A stretch of 64,000 nt of DNA. It comes from Taudactylus pleione. Its lineage: Eukaryota > Chordata > Amphibia > Anura > Myobatrachidae. Made by a program: the position numbers and the translations under genes. Location: NCBI GenBank assembly GCA_031769625.1, contig JAUIMM010000646.1, positions 310,501 to 374,500 of the forward strand. The letters are read 5' to 3'. Positions 1 to 9,194 of this stretch are shown in pieces (position 1 is the stretch's first letter; every line of letters starts with the position of its first letter). The notes beneath the pieces are model-generated. The model saw nothing but the letters and a program-made list of their open reading frames with translations. It searched no databases and had not been told where the DNA came from.

Positions 1-868
1 GGCCGGTGGTGCCTGCTCCCATGCCACATCCGAATGGCAAGCATGCGTTCCTGCTCCGTTGCCCTTTCTCCCAATACCGCTAGCCGATCTGCTAGGGTAT
101 CCATTCCGCCCCCTCTGGGACGTTGGGATCCCGGCCATGCTGGGGAATGCTGGGAAACATAACTTCTGTGAGAGGGGGCGGGACTTGTTGCTCTCACCAC
201 GTTCTGAGGAGCGTCCGTTGTTACGCCACCAGCACTTTCTACCTCCGTCTGGTGCAACTCCGTTCTGCTGTAATCAGCCATCCTGCGCGTTCTCCTGAAC
301 TGTAGTTACTCCTCTCCTGAGTAACTCGGCTTCTCTCGTCGGGTGACTGAAAAGCTGCCTGGGATTATCCCACCGTTATGCCACCAATATCTGTGACCGA
401 ATTACCTCGACCTAGCCACTCCTGATCACAGATTGGGGTTTTTGATCCCCACTGGGTCTTGGGGTATCAGGGATTCCTGCTTACTGTCAGTGACCGCCTG
501 TCACTGACTCCACCCACTGCGCAGTGGGCAGGTATATAGCGGCCACCACCAAATTCCCACCATCGGCATTCGGAACTGCTTTTCACGTACTGAGGCTCCT
601 ACTTCCGGCACCTGAAACCGCTTCCACCTGATCCCTCGCAATGGTCCAGGCTCTGCGCGGTAGCTGGCAGAGGGCTTGAGCTTTAGAGATGCTTGGCTCA
701 ACCCAGAACAGCAGGAGAACGGAATAGCGTTTTGTGCAGTTCTGTTGGTCACAGGATGCAGATGCAGGCATAAGGCAAAGGTGTTTATTGCTCACAGTCT
801 TGAAAAATACTCTTCCCTCAGCTTTAAGGGGTATAGCATACAGATTGCTTAACAGCAGTCTTGATCTT
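1..868. other. Unassigned low-repeat sequence
   Basis: No gene or named element is recognised here. The short open frames (59-298 on plus, 501-752 and 583-918 on minus) lack any family motif and overlap in several frames. Two small inverted repeats lie at 486-528. On the minus strand an AATAAA motif falls near 793, and on the plus strand a TATA-like GTATATAG falls near 531. The two are not arranged as promoter followed by poly(A) signal on the same strand, so no LTR is called. Confidence 0.4.
486..528. repeat. Two adjacent short inverted repeats
   Basis: GTCAGTGA at 486-493 is mirrored by TCACTGAC at 501-508 across a 7-base spacer. Five bases further on, 513-528 is a perfect 16-bp palindrome (CCCACTGCGCAGTGGG). 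They could form small cruciforms. Nothing shows a regulatory role. Confidence 0.6.
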
Positions 869-1065
869 AAAAAGTGGGAGGCACATATAGAAGCTGTTGT
901 AATTCCTGCACCGTTCACCTGATTTGGATGTAATTACTCTCAAATTAAATCTGAAAGTCTGCAGTTAAAGCACATCTTGATTGTTTCATTTCAAAGCCAT
1001 TGTGGTGGTGAATAGTGGCCAAAATATGAAAATTCTGTCAATGTCCCAATATTTATGCACCTGAC

Positions 1066-1069
<4 letters not shown>
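869..1069 (-). mobile_element. Terminal fragment of a Tc1/mariner-like transposon
   Basis: Read on the minus strand, the fragment starts with CAGGTGCATAAATATTGGGA and continues with a stretch containing CACCACCACAATGGCTTTGA and GTGCTTTAACTGCAGACTTT. These are features I recognise from the outer non-coding part of widespread fish and amphibian Tc1-type elements. The plus-strand end falls at ...CCTGACTGTA beside a long TA tract, as expected for a family that inserts at TA. The transposase part is absent and the inner limit near 869 is approximate. Confidence 0.65.

Positions 1070-1114
<45 letters not shown>
1067..1114. repeat. (TA)n microsatellite
   Basis: About 20 uninterrupted AT dinucleotides follow a short TATATGTGTG lead-in. 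The tract abuts the Tc1-like end on its left and the LTR-like block on its right. Confidence 0.95.
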
Positions 1115-1117
<3 letters not shown>

Positions 1118-1650
1118 GATAGAAGCACTGGAGAAGTTAGGGATGGCGTGTATATGTGTCCCAGAATCCTGTAGTATGTAGTTTAAGCCCCAGGAAAAGT
1201 TTTACAAACAGATCTGAGTGTCAGCTTTTGGTGAAAGCCGCAGAATGGGTCCTGGGGGTGTGGATGTGAGAGAGAAGGGAGGGCTCCATCCACAGGGCCG
1301 TTTCAGGCGTTAGGCCTTTCAACCTGAGAGCAGGCTAATTAGGGATTACACCTGGAAGTGGCTCAATATAGCTGTGTAAGAGTTTAGATGCAGTGTCTCA
1401 CACACCCTGGGGAGGACACAGAGGTTTGTTCAGAGACACTGGGACCTTTTGAAAGTGATGTTTGTGGTGAGGCAGTAGGCCTTGCCTCTTGTAGAGAGGA
1501 AATTACTGGTCTAGTCAGTGCCCAGCCGGGCTAGGATTTATTTTATGTTTGGTTTATTTGACTACTGGAGTTGCACAATAAAAACTGGTGCCGACCAGCT
1601 TGCATGAAAACCCACGACTGGAGTGCTGTTTCCTGGCTGCTGTGTGTAAG
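1115..1650 (+). mobile_element. Possible solo LTR or LTR-like block
   Basis: A block beginning TGTGATAGAAGC lies between two TA microsatellites. It carries AATAAA at 1577-1582, followed about 60 bases later by a GT-rich stretch (GCTGCTGTGTGTA), the usual order of poly(A) signal and downstream element in a retroelement LTR. No clean TG...CA ends and no target duplication can be defined, because both flanks are (TA)n. An alternative is any other 3'-terminal gene or repeat fragment. Confidence 0.3.
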
Positions 1651-1651
1651 G

Positions 1652-1669
1652 ATATATATATATATATAT
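1652..1669. repeat. (TA)n microsatellite, short
   Basis: Nine AT dinucleotides, lying at the right edge of the LTR-like block. Confidence 0.85.
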
Positions 1670-2174
1670 TATAAGACCACAGTCCTGCCCTTATATTAAG
1701 GCTGTATCTAAAAAAACAGATATCTCCATGGAGAATTCCGAAGGGGGGAGAGGGTGTTTAAGGAGCTACACCTCAAAAGCTATAGGAGGTACGGATCTGA
1801 AATTTGGTATGGTCGGGTAGAACGGTCACTGGGTGCTGCATGCCAAATTTCAGGGCAAAAACATAAAAAATTAGGATTTGGGAGAAATCGAAAGCTCCAA
1901 CTGTCACATTTTTCTGACATTCTCAATTAGGAACCCTTTTCTGCTATAGTCTATGGGGGATTTTTGGGAAGGCAAAACTCAGGGTAGGGGTGAAATTTAG
2001 ACTTGGGTTTTGTTTTATTAGGTAGCTATTGTGCCAGGGTGCGTGCTTTTGGGATTCTGGTACATTAGAAAGTTACACAGGTACACCAAGTTATTACAGA
2101 TACACCATTGGATTACCTACTGGACAAGAGGGCAGATTGGCTTCAGGGATACTAGGTGAGTAAGGGCTCTATTT
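1670..2174. other. Unassigned sequence
   Basis: No open frame, terminal repeat or tandem repeat stands out. The base composition is mixed with several A- and T-runs. It may be the body of an old dispersed element, but I recognise none. Confidence 0.35.
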
Positions 2175-2363
2175 ACTACAATCCGCATATTGAATGCGGA
2201 TTGTAGTGTGATATTACCGAGTGAATTCGCATTGCGAATTCAGGCAATATCACAGGGATTTACTATAAATCCCTTGCAGGGACAGAGCTTGCGATAAAGC
2301 TCTGTCCCTGCGGATCCCATCCACACTCTAGTCGCGGTATTTTCGGAAAAAATACCGCGACTA
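2175..2363. repeat. Run of five consecutive perfect hairpins
   Basis: Five inverted repeats follow one another. 2175-2207 has a 14-bp stem and 5-base loop. 2208-2253 has nested stems of 8 and 9 bp around GAATTCGC. 2254-2274 has a 9-bp stem. 2276-2311 has a 15-bp stem and 6-base loop. 2329-2363 has a 15-bp stem and 5-base loop. Arms match exactly. The first four are nearly contiguous; the fifth starts 17 bases after the fourth. This modular palindrome structure suggests a non-autonomous DNA element, but its termini and family are not recognised. Confidence 0.75.
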
Positions 2364-2439
2364 AGAGCACGCGCATGCGCCGACCCACCGTCGCTGCTGC
2401 CCCCCCACCGGCGCTAAGCCAATAGTTATATTTTCAAAT

Positions 2440-2930
2440 GCACCACTCTTTATATAATCAACCCAGCACCCACCGCCCAGGAGTGCTGGGAATAGCCCCG
2501 GGCTATCAGCCTGGGTGCCCTGAGGGGGACCCCTTTATTGGGGGTCCCCAATTCCCCAGGGATCCCTGGCCTGGGCTGACTAGCGGTCAGGGAATCCCAG
2601 TGAAAGGGCTCCCCTGGCTGTGGCATTACCTCCAGGAGTCCAGTGCTGGTTCTGAGAAATAGAGGGGGGCCCTATGCATTTTTCCCCCTGTATTTCCAGA
2701 ACCAGGACCGGCTCAGAGACCTGTGCTGGTTGCGTTAAATACGGGGGACCCCTACATCATTTGTCCCCCGTATTTTGGCAACCAGAAAAGGTTCTGAAAA
2801 GCCTGGTGCTGGTTGTGCTTAATACAGGGGACCCCTACGTCGTTTGTCCCCTGTATTTAGCACATCCAGTACTGGGGCTCCAAAGCCCGGTGCTGGTTGT
2901 TTTCTGGGGGGGGGGGGCACATTCAATTTT
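2440..2930. repeat. GC-rich dispersed repeat, copy A, with hairpin subunits
   Basis: It shares order and wording with 33105-33440: a GGGGGACCCCTTT..GGGGGTCCCC hairpin, then CCTGGGCTG, GTGAAAGGG and CCCCTGGCT, then GTGCTGGTT..ACGGGGGACCCCTACAT. About 70-80-bp subunits recur three times in copy A from 2640 on, each with a 12-bp stem: 2738-2749 with 2763-2774, and 2821-2832 with 2846-2857. The open frames across it (2438-2662, 2674-2961) are not supported as genes. Confidence 0.7.
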
Positions 2931-2965
2931 TAACATAGATGCTGCATTCGTCCATTGGTGACTTA

Positions 2966-3295
2966 TGGAGCATACACACGGTCAGATTTGTCAGACTTGT
3001 CAGATTTGTCAGATGAACGATTGAACGATTTGAACGATTTTACCAAAGTTTTGAACGATTTGAACGATTGAACGATTTTTGACTGCATTAAAATGAATGG
3101 AATCGTCCAAGTCTGACTGCAAACACATCAGATGTCAGAAATCGTTATCTGACAAACGGGAACGCGCATCGTTGATCGTCCATCGTTCAGGTATGTCAGA
3201 TATGTCAGATTTTCCTTCAGATATGAACGACTGAACGATTTTTAAATCGTTATCGTTCATATCTGAAGGAAAAATCTGACCGTGTGTATGCACCA
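2966..3295. mobile_element. PIF/Harbinger-like MITE with TTA target duplication
   Basis: The 24-bp terminal inverted repeats at 2966-2989 and 3272-3295 differ at one base. They are flanked by TTA at 2963-2965 and TTA at 3296-3298. A 3-bp TWA duplication is the hallmark of PIF/Harbinger elements. The 330-bp interior has no transposase and is built from repeated GAACGATT and GTCAGAT words in both orientations, so much of it is self-complementary. A minus-strand open frame (3135-3482) crosses the right end and is not a gene. Confidence 0.8.
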
Positions 3296-3298
3296 TTA

Positions 3299-3579
3299 TT
3301 GATTTGATTTGCCCAGGTGCATACACACTACCAATGAGCCCTCTGTCACCCACTGGTACCCCCTTTGCAGTGCACCGCTGATACTGCTCTGCACCACCGC
3401 TGCTGCTGCTACCCCACACGCCTACAGCCGTCTCGCACTCTGCACCTACCAAACCAACCTCCTGTGTGCTATCCCGTTCCACTCGCGTCAGTATACCATC
3501 TTGTTGCCCTTCTCCATTGCAGGTGGCCCGATTTGCTCATCCAAACCCTGATAGTTAAAAATTTTTAAAAAAGCTATGA
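3299..3579. other. Unassigned spacer
   Basis: CT-rich sequence between the MITE and the foldback element. It has another GTGCATACACAC tip-like motif near 3316 and no partner that I can find. Confidence 0.35.
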
Positions 3580-5149
3580 AATTCCATAGACAAGAAACCT
3601 TACGGTTTCACATGTCCCATTAAGGCTGCACATGATCTGAAAATTCACAAAACCTATTGATTTTCTGATACTCACACTTCAAACAGCAATGAAATTACGA
3701 TCATTAAGGCTGACGCCTTAATGGACGTGTTCCTTGTGCAATACAGATATGGTATGCCATCACACCCTGTGGTTAACTGCAGATTCAGCACTCACAGAAT
3801 GAGATTGCTATCACTCACAAAATGCTGGAGCTGCTAATTCACAGAATTGTGTGTTCATTGGAATACACACATGCAGTCTATGCAACTGAGGTCATAGTAG
3901 AAAATAGAGCTGTGCAGATGGGATAAAAGTGGTGTGGATGGGGGGAGGAGACACAGCAGCGTGGATAGGTGAGACACAAAGGCGTGTAGAGGAGGGAAGG
4001 TTAAGCAGTACAGGGGGGGGTAGCCAAAATAATGTAATGGGTGGAAAACAGTGGTGCAGGTGGGGGGGGAAGCACAAATAGGAGAACACACAACAGTAGG
4101 GATTGGGGAAGACAGATTACTGTGGATGGGTAGGAAGACAGAGTAGTGCGGGTCGGGGGAGGAGACAGAGTTGCACAGTTGGGGGGAACAGAGTGGTGCA
4201 GATGGAGGAAGAAAGTGCCACAGAGGAAAGGAAGACAGCGGGGTGGCTTAGAGGAAGGCAGTGGTGCAGAAGCAAACAGAGTGGTATGGATGCAGGGAGG
4301 TGCAGATGGAGAAAGACAGATTGGTGCGGATGAGAGAACACAGACTACCATAGTTTGGAGACCACACAGCAGTAGGGATTGGGGAAGACAGATTGGTGTG
4401 GATTGGGAGGAAGACAGAGTGGAGCGGGTGCTGGGAGGAGACAGAGTTGCACGGTTGGGGGACCAGAGTAGAACAGATGGAGGAAGAAAGAGTGCCACAG
4501 ATGAGAGAAAGACAGCAACGTGGCTGTGGAGAAGACACGGATGCAGGGCGTTGCGGCTGGGGAAAACATTGGTGCGGATGAGGGAGCACAGACTATCACA
4601 GTTGGGAGACCACACAGCAGTAGGAATATATAGCAGCATGGAGGCATATAGGGGAAGAAAGTGTATATGCATAGAGTATGATATTTTTAAAAATAAGGGA
4701 GCTGAACGTGTATTATAAATGAGATGAATGTATTCAGTGAGAAGGATGTTGGAAGCCAGTGAGATTGTTTTGGTGATCAAATGGGAAGATTGTGGGCACT
4801 GAGTGGGATTTGGGAGCCACATAACTACTCAGACCTCAGTGGCATAGACTGTGTGTGTATTCCAATGAGCACACAATTCTGTGAATTAGCAGCTCCACCA
4901 TTTTGTGAGTGACAGCAATCTCATTCTGTGACAGTGCTGAATCTGCAGTTAACCACAGGGGGTGATGGCATACCATATCTGTATTGTGCAAGAAACACGT
5001 CCATTAAGGCGTCAGCCTTAATGATCGTAATTTCATTGCTTTTTGTAGTTTGAGTGTCAGAAAATCAATAGGTTTTGTGAATTTTTAGATCATGTCTAAG
5101 CAGCCTTAAAGGGACATGTGAAACCGTAACGTTATTTGTCTATGGAATA
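3580..5149. mobile_element. Foldback-type element with long inverted arms
   Basis: Left arm 3580-3893 and right arm 4832-5149 are reverse complements over about 315 bp with scattered mismatches and small indels. Shared words include TTAAGGCTGACGCCTTAATG and CAGATATGGTATGCCATCAC. The interior (3894-4831) is a purine-rich tandem repeat with no transposase frame. Long arms around a minisatellite-like core resemble foldback or long-TIR non-autonomous DNA elements. No clear target duplication is visible; the right arm runs into a TA/CA microsatellite. Confidence 0.75.
3894..4640. repeat. Purine-rich degenerate minisatellite inside the foldback element
   Basis: Imperfect units carry words such as GGAAGACAGA, GGTGCGGAT and GGAGGAGACAGAGT, and the plus strand is strongly G+A biased. 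A longer block recurs: ACCACACAGCAGTAGGGATT near 4363 and an equivalent near 4609. Open frames on both strands (4001-4822 minus, 4146-4718 plus) come from this low-complexity sequence. Confidence 0.7.
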
Positions 5150-5176
5150 TATATACACACACACACACACACACAG
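5150..5176. repeat. (TA)/(CA)n microsatellite
   Basis: A short TA run passes into about ten CA dinucleotides, directly at the outer edge of the foldback element's right arm. Confidence 0.9.
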
Positions 5177-5179
5177 ATG

Positions 5180-5577
5180 CTTAGTATTGTATAGGACCCA
5201 CTCTAGTCCAGGGAAGTGGAGCAATTCGATATAGCAACGATTTCAAAAGTGACATCTGTATAGATGGTGACCCAGGCCATCTGTATACAGTACATTCCCA
5301 AATCCCCCTGATATTTGTAGGTGCAGGATCATGGGTGCGAATGGACCTCTCCACCACATCCAATGAACGCTCAATTGGCTTCATGTCGGGCTAACGTGGT
5401 GGTCACACAATTCGTCTGAACTCTCCGGAATGTTCCTCAGACCAATTCTAGACAACTTTGGACCGATGACACTGTGCATTATCCTGCTGGAATATTCCAT
5501 CATTGTGAGGGTACATGAAGTCCATGTAGAACTGCAAATGGTCATCAAGAAATGCAACATAGCGGTTACTGGTCAAT
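5180..5577 (-). pseudogene. Degraded Tc1-like transposase fragment
   Basis: On the minus strand the translation contains QQDNAQCHR (aspartate codon at 5481-5483) and, 36 residues later in the same frame, PDMKPIE (glutamate codon at 5370-5372) followed by DVVERSIRTHDP. These are the second catalytic aspartate and the glutamate of the DDE triad in Tc1-family transposases, where the usual spacing is D34E. The enzyme cuts and joins transposon ends in the nucleus. The copy is dead: in-frame stops lie at 5448-5450, 5403-5405 and 5391-5393, and the N-terminal DNA-binding part and first aspartate are missing. It belongs to a different insertion from the Tc1 end near 1 kb, with no evidence joining them. 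Confidence 0.85.
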
Positions 5578-5616
5578 GACATGTTCAGGTGGACCAGCGG
5601 ACCACCTGAACATGTC
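5578..5616. repeat. 15-bp perfect inverted repeat at the edge of the Tc1 relic
   Basis: GACATGTTCAGGTGG at 5578-5592 pairs exactly with 5602-5616 across a 9-base spacer. It lies where transposase homology ends and the next minisatellite begins. The left arm may be transposase sequence that was copied in inverted form at the breakpoint. Confidence 0.7.
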
Positions 5617-5970
5617 CAGTCCTGATCTCCCCTGATCTCCGGTCCTTGCCTGTCCTAATAATCTCCTCCATGATCTCCGGTCCCTGCCTGCCCGGATGAT
5701 CTCCTCCCTAATCTCCCGGCCCTGCCTGCCCTGATGATATCCTCCCTGATCTCCAGTCCCCTGCCTGCCCTGATAATCTCCTCCCTGATCCCTGGTCTTT
5801 GCCTGCCCTGATGATCTCCTCCCTGACCTCCGGTCCCTGTTTGCCCTGATCTCTGGTCCTTGCCTGCCCTGATGATCTACTCCCTGATCTCCGGTCCCTG
5901 CTTGCCCTGATGATCTCCTCCTCGAACTCCGGTCCCGGCCACTCCCGATGAACTCCTCCCTGACCTCCAG
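5617..5970. repeat. Degenerate minisatellite, unit about 40-45 bp
   Basis: About eight imperfect copies of a pyrimidine-rich unit: CCTGATCTCCGGTCCCTGCC followed by TGCCCTGATGATCTCCTCC. Substitution and indel load is high compared with the later arrays, so it is probably old. Confidence 0.85.
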
Positions 5971-6399
5971 TCCCTTACTGCACTGCAGTGATCTCGCCGA
6001 GGTGGAGGAGGCGAACAGCTCTGACGCTCCATGCTGACTGGCTACAAAGTATTCAGTTTGGCTGCTTCAGTCTGCACTGCGTGCGGAAACAGCGCCTCCC
6101 ATGCACTTAGTCAGGTGGTGCACGCTGAGGAGCTATCCATGAGGGCCACTCTGCTTGGCTTGCTATGACAGGCGCTATGACCCGGCCAGACAGGTGGCCC
6201 GCAGATAGATTGGCCCATGGCGAAGCTTCCCGGTGAGGTCTGCGTCCAATCTTTCCCATGTAAGGCCATTTTTAAATTGCATTAGCCATTGTAACCTACA
6301 GGCTCCATACTTTTGTTTTGTTTTTTACAGATATCCTTATGGTCCCTTCCCAGAAGCCACTCTTACACATGCACAGCCCAGTGGTCACACCATTCTTAG
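5971..6399. other. Unassigned sequence
   Basis: Mixed-composition sequence with no tandem repeat. A polypyrimidine run TTTTGTTTTGTTTTTTACAG ending at about 6330 resembles a splice acceptor, but no coding frame with recognisable content follows. Confidence 0.3.
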
Positions 6400-6700
6400 T
6401 TTGGAGCAAAACGAAAATAAAAGCAAATAACTTTGCACCTGGACAAACTACACTGCAATGCAAGGGGGCAAATATTTGCATGCAGGGTAAATACCGGTTG
6501 CTTTTGCCTGTAGCTCACACATGCTGGGCAGCTTTATGCTCACTTTGCAATGCAGATATGAGTGAGGACACTTCCCTCCCAAAACTTACTCTCTCTGCAC
6601 ATCCTACATCTGAGACCACCCTCCCCGACTCCCCCACCCTCCTGCAGTGCACGGTAACTTGCTTTATTTTGCCACCCCACTCAAAGTCAGGCCCATTATG
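6400..6700. repeat. Probable dispersed interspersed repeat
   Basis: Words such as AACTTTGCACCTGGACAAAC, CACTGCAATGCAAGGGGG, GCATGCAGGGTAAATACC and ACTCTCTCTGCACAT match my memory of a very abundant amphibian dispersed repeat. Family and ends cannot be set from this copy. The 128-residue plus frame (6318-6704) crosses it and is not treated as a gene. Confidence 0.4.
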
Positions 6701-7514
6701 TTAACTCTTCGTCGGCAGCGTTAGGCTGCCAGTGACACTGAGAAGACCACCACTCAGGGGGCCCCGGATTTATAATTAGGAGAGACTAAAAAAAATATAA
6801 AAAAACATTCCAAATTTTTTAATTTATATTTCAACTGTAAAATTTATAGGCCCCTAAATGTATTAATTTCCTGATCACCAAATTTTATTACAGAAATAAC
6901 CAGGAATCATCACATCGTACAATGTATAAAAACGTACGGGAGCCTGCCAGCGCTAGCTGGGCCACATGTGCACTCAGCCAATAGGGAATCCAAACGCACC
7001 AGGTCAATGCACCTAGTGGCCAATCAGGGGGCTATTTATCATTTTATTTATCGACACAATTTAAAACAATATCTCGGAGATCTCTCAGCTGCTTCGGTCA
7101 TTCTGGCCGGGATCAGCAAGCGGTACGTCTCCGCAGGGAAACCGGAAACACAGATATGACTTACAGTTCCGCTAAGTTACATATAACATAATAAATTAGT
7201 TCAAACAGGTTCACAATTATGTAATATATAGAATATTGCATTAAAAATACTCTGAAAATAAAGCATATTTTTTATAATTATTTTGTCCAGTTATCGCCAC
7301 CATGTAACAGGAATTACGGAGGCACAAGTGCGATGTGATAGTACAGTCTCATCTGGAAACCTTTTGTCAGCAATTGCGCTGTGTTAGCCGGTAATAATAA
7401 TGCTATCGCTAGGGGTAACTCCTCTGATTTCCCATTGGCGCTTGTAACAGCAATTTATCAATAAAATATTGCGGGGGCACCTGCACCAGGCCACGAATAA
7501 TGTTATATATATTA
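6701..7514. other. Unassigned AT-rich sequence
   Basis: AT-rich stretches (6780-6900, 7170-7290) flank a more mixed segment. Only short frames with no family signature are present. No tandem repeat or terminal inverted repeat was found. Confidence 0.35.
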
Positions 7515-7551
7515 AAATGGCCCTCGGCAGAAAAAAGGTTCCCCACCCCTG
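7515..7551 (+). mobile_element. hAT transposon terminus
   Basis: The segment ends with GGTTCCCCACCCCTG at 7551. Its reverse complement, CAGGGGTGGGGAACC, is the typical end of many vertebrate hAT elements. The opposite end was not found, so the body upstream is unbounded and the copy may be truncated. Confidence 0.5.
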
Positions 7552-7724
7552 CAATAGGGGGTATCTTACATTGCCTGTATTGGGCACATATCTGCTCTCT
7601 TGCTGCGTTGGGGAATGGGTGCTGCAGTTGGATGATGAGTATAGCGCCAACGCACCACAGAATCAGCATATGTTATTTGTTCTATGACTTTGGCACAGAG
7701 AGTGGTCGGGAAGCACCTGCTTCA

Positions 7725-8960
7725 TTCAGAGGCAGAATAGGGCTACACCTGGCTCCGCGCGGGTTCAGAGGCAGAATAGCGCTACACCTAGCTCCGCGCG
7801 GGTTCAGAGGCAGAATAGCGCTACACCTGGCTCCGCGCGGGTTCAGAGGCAGAATAGGGCTACACCTGGCTCCGCGCGGGTTCAGAGGCAGAATAGTGCT
7901 ACACCTAGCTCCGCGCGGGTTCAGAGGCAGAATAGCGCTACACCTGGCTCCGCGCGGGTTCAGAGGCAGAATAGGGCTACACCTGGCTCCGCGCGGATTC
8001 AGAGGCAGAATAGGGCTACACCTGGCTCCGCGCGGACTCAGAGGCAGAATAGAGCAACACCTGGCTCCGCGCGGGTTCAGAGGCAGAATAGCGCTACACC
8101 TGGCTCCGCGCGGATTCAGAGGCAGAATAGGGCTACACCTGGCTCCGCGCGGGTTCAGAGGCAGAATAGCGCTACACCTGGCTCCGCGCAAATTCAGAGG
8201 CAGAATAGCGCTACACCTGGCTCCGCGCGGATTCAGAGGCAGAATAGGGCTACACCTGGCTCCGCGCGGGTTCAGAGGCAGAATAGCGCTACACCTGGCT
8301 CCGCGCGGGTTCAGAGGCAGAATAGCGCTACACCTGGCTCCGCGCGGATTCAGAGGCAGAATAGCGCTACACCTGGCTCCGCTCGAGTTCAGAGGCAGAA
8401 TAGCGCTACACCTGGCTCCGCGCGAGTTCAGAGGCAGAATAACGCTACACCTGGCTCCGCGCGAGTTCAGAGGCAGAATAACGCTACACCTGGCTCCGCG
8501 CGGGTTCAGAGGCAGAATAGAGCTACACCTGGCTCCGCGCGGATTCAGAGGCAGAATAGGGCTACACCTGGCTCCGCGCAGGTTTAGAGGCAGAATAGAG
8601 CTACACCTGGCTCCGCGCGGATTCAGAGGCAGAATAGGGCTACACCTGGCTCCGCGCGGATTCAGAGGCAGAATAGAGCAACACCTGGCTCCGCGCGGAT
8701 TCAGAGGCAGAATAGCGCTACACCAGGCACCGCGCGGGTTAAGAGGCAGAATAGCGCTACACCTGGCTCCGCGCAGATTCAGAGGCAGAATAGCGCTACA
8801 CCTGGCTCCGCTCGGATTCAGAGGCAGAATAGCGCTACACCTGGCTCCGCGCGGATTCAGAGGCAGAATAGCGCTACACCTGGCTCCGCGCGGATTCAGA
8901 GGCAGAATAGCGCTACACCTGGCTCCGCGCGGATTCAGAGGCAGAATGGAGCTACACCTG
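7725..8960. repeat. 39-bp minisatellite, about 32 copies
   Basis: Tandem units of exactly 39 bp begin TTCAGAGGCAGAATAGCGCT and end in ACACCTGGCTCCGCGCGGG. Variation sits mainly at one position after AATAG (C, G, A or T) and at the GGGTTC/GGATTC junction. Because 39 is a multiple of 3 and indels are absent, long open frames run on both strands (7500-8993 plus, 13-residue repeat like FRGRIALHLAPRG; 7682-9133 minus, like LNPRGARCSAILP). No start context, homology or splice structure supports translation. Each unit has several CpG sites in CTCCGCGCGG, unlike the neighbouring arrays. Confidence 0.97.
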
Positions 8961-9194
8961 CCTACACGCAGAACAACTGGAGACATACTGTAACTTCTGT
9001 TGTACAGGGGGATTTTTACGTTAAACATGTATAGAAATGGCGCCAGCAAGTGCGTCCTGACTGTGACATCACCGCTGTTGGGGCGAATTACAGCTAAAAT
9101 AAACCTTACAGTAGTGGTAGCATCATCATACACATGTCACGTTACATCCAAACATCCATGTCACCCCTGACCACATATCAAAGCATCCCATGTG

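Noticed and set aside
500..800. LTR with TATA box and poly(A) signal
   Set aside because: The TATA-like motif and AATAAA are on opposite strands or in the wrong order, and no LTR ends or duplications were found.
3135..3482. 115-codon minus frame
   Set aside because: Half of it lies in the Harbinger-like MITE and the rest in a spacer, with no protein motif.
4001..4822. 273-codon minus frame in the foldback core
   Set aside because: It comes from the polypyrimidine strand of a degenerate tandem repeat and is rich in S, P and L with no domain. A plus frame overlaps it.
6233..6704. Possible spliced exon after a polypyrimidine-AG at about 6330
   Set aside because: The frame that follows runs through a sequence that looks like a common dispersed repeat and has no recognisable protein content.
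7500..8993. 497-codon plus frame and 483-codon minus frame as genes
   Set aside because: Both strands are open because the unit is 39 bp. Both frames begin in unrelated flanking DNA and have no conserved domain.
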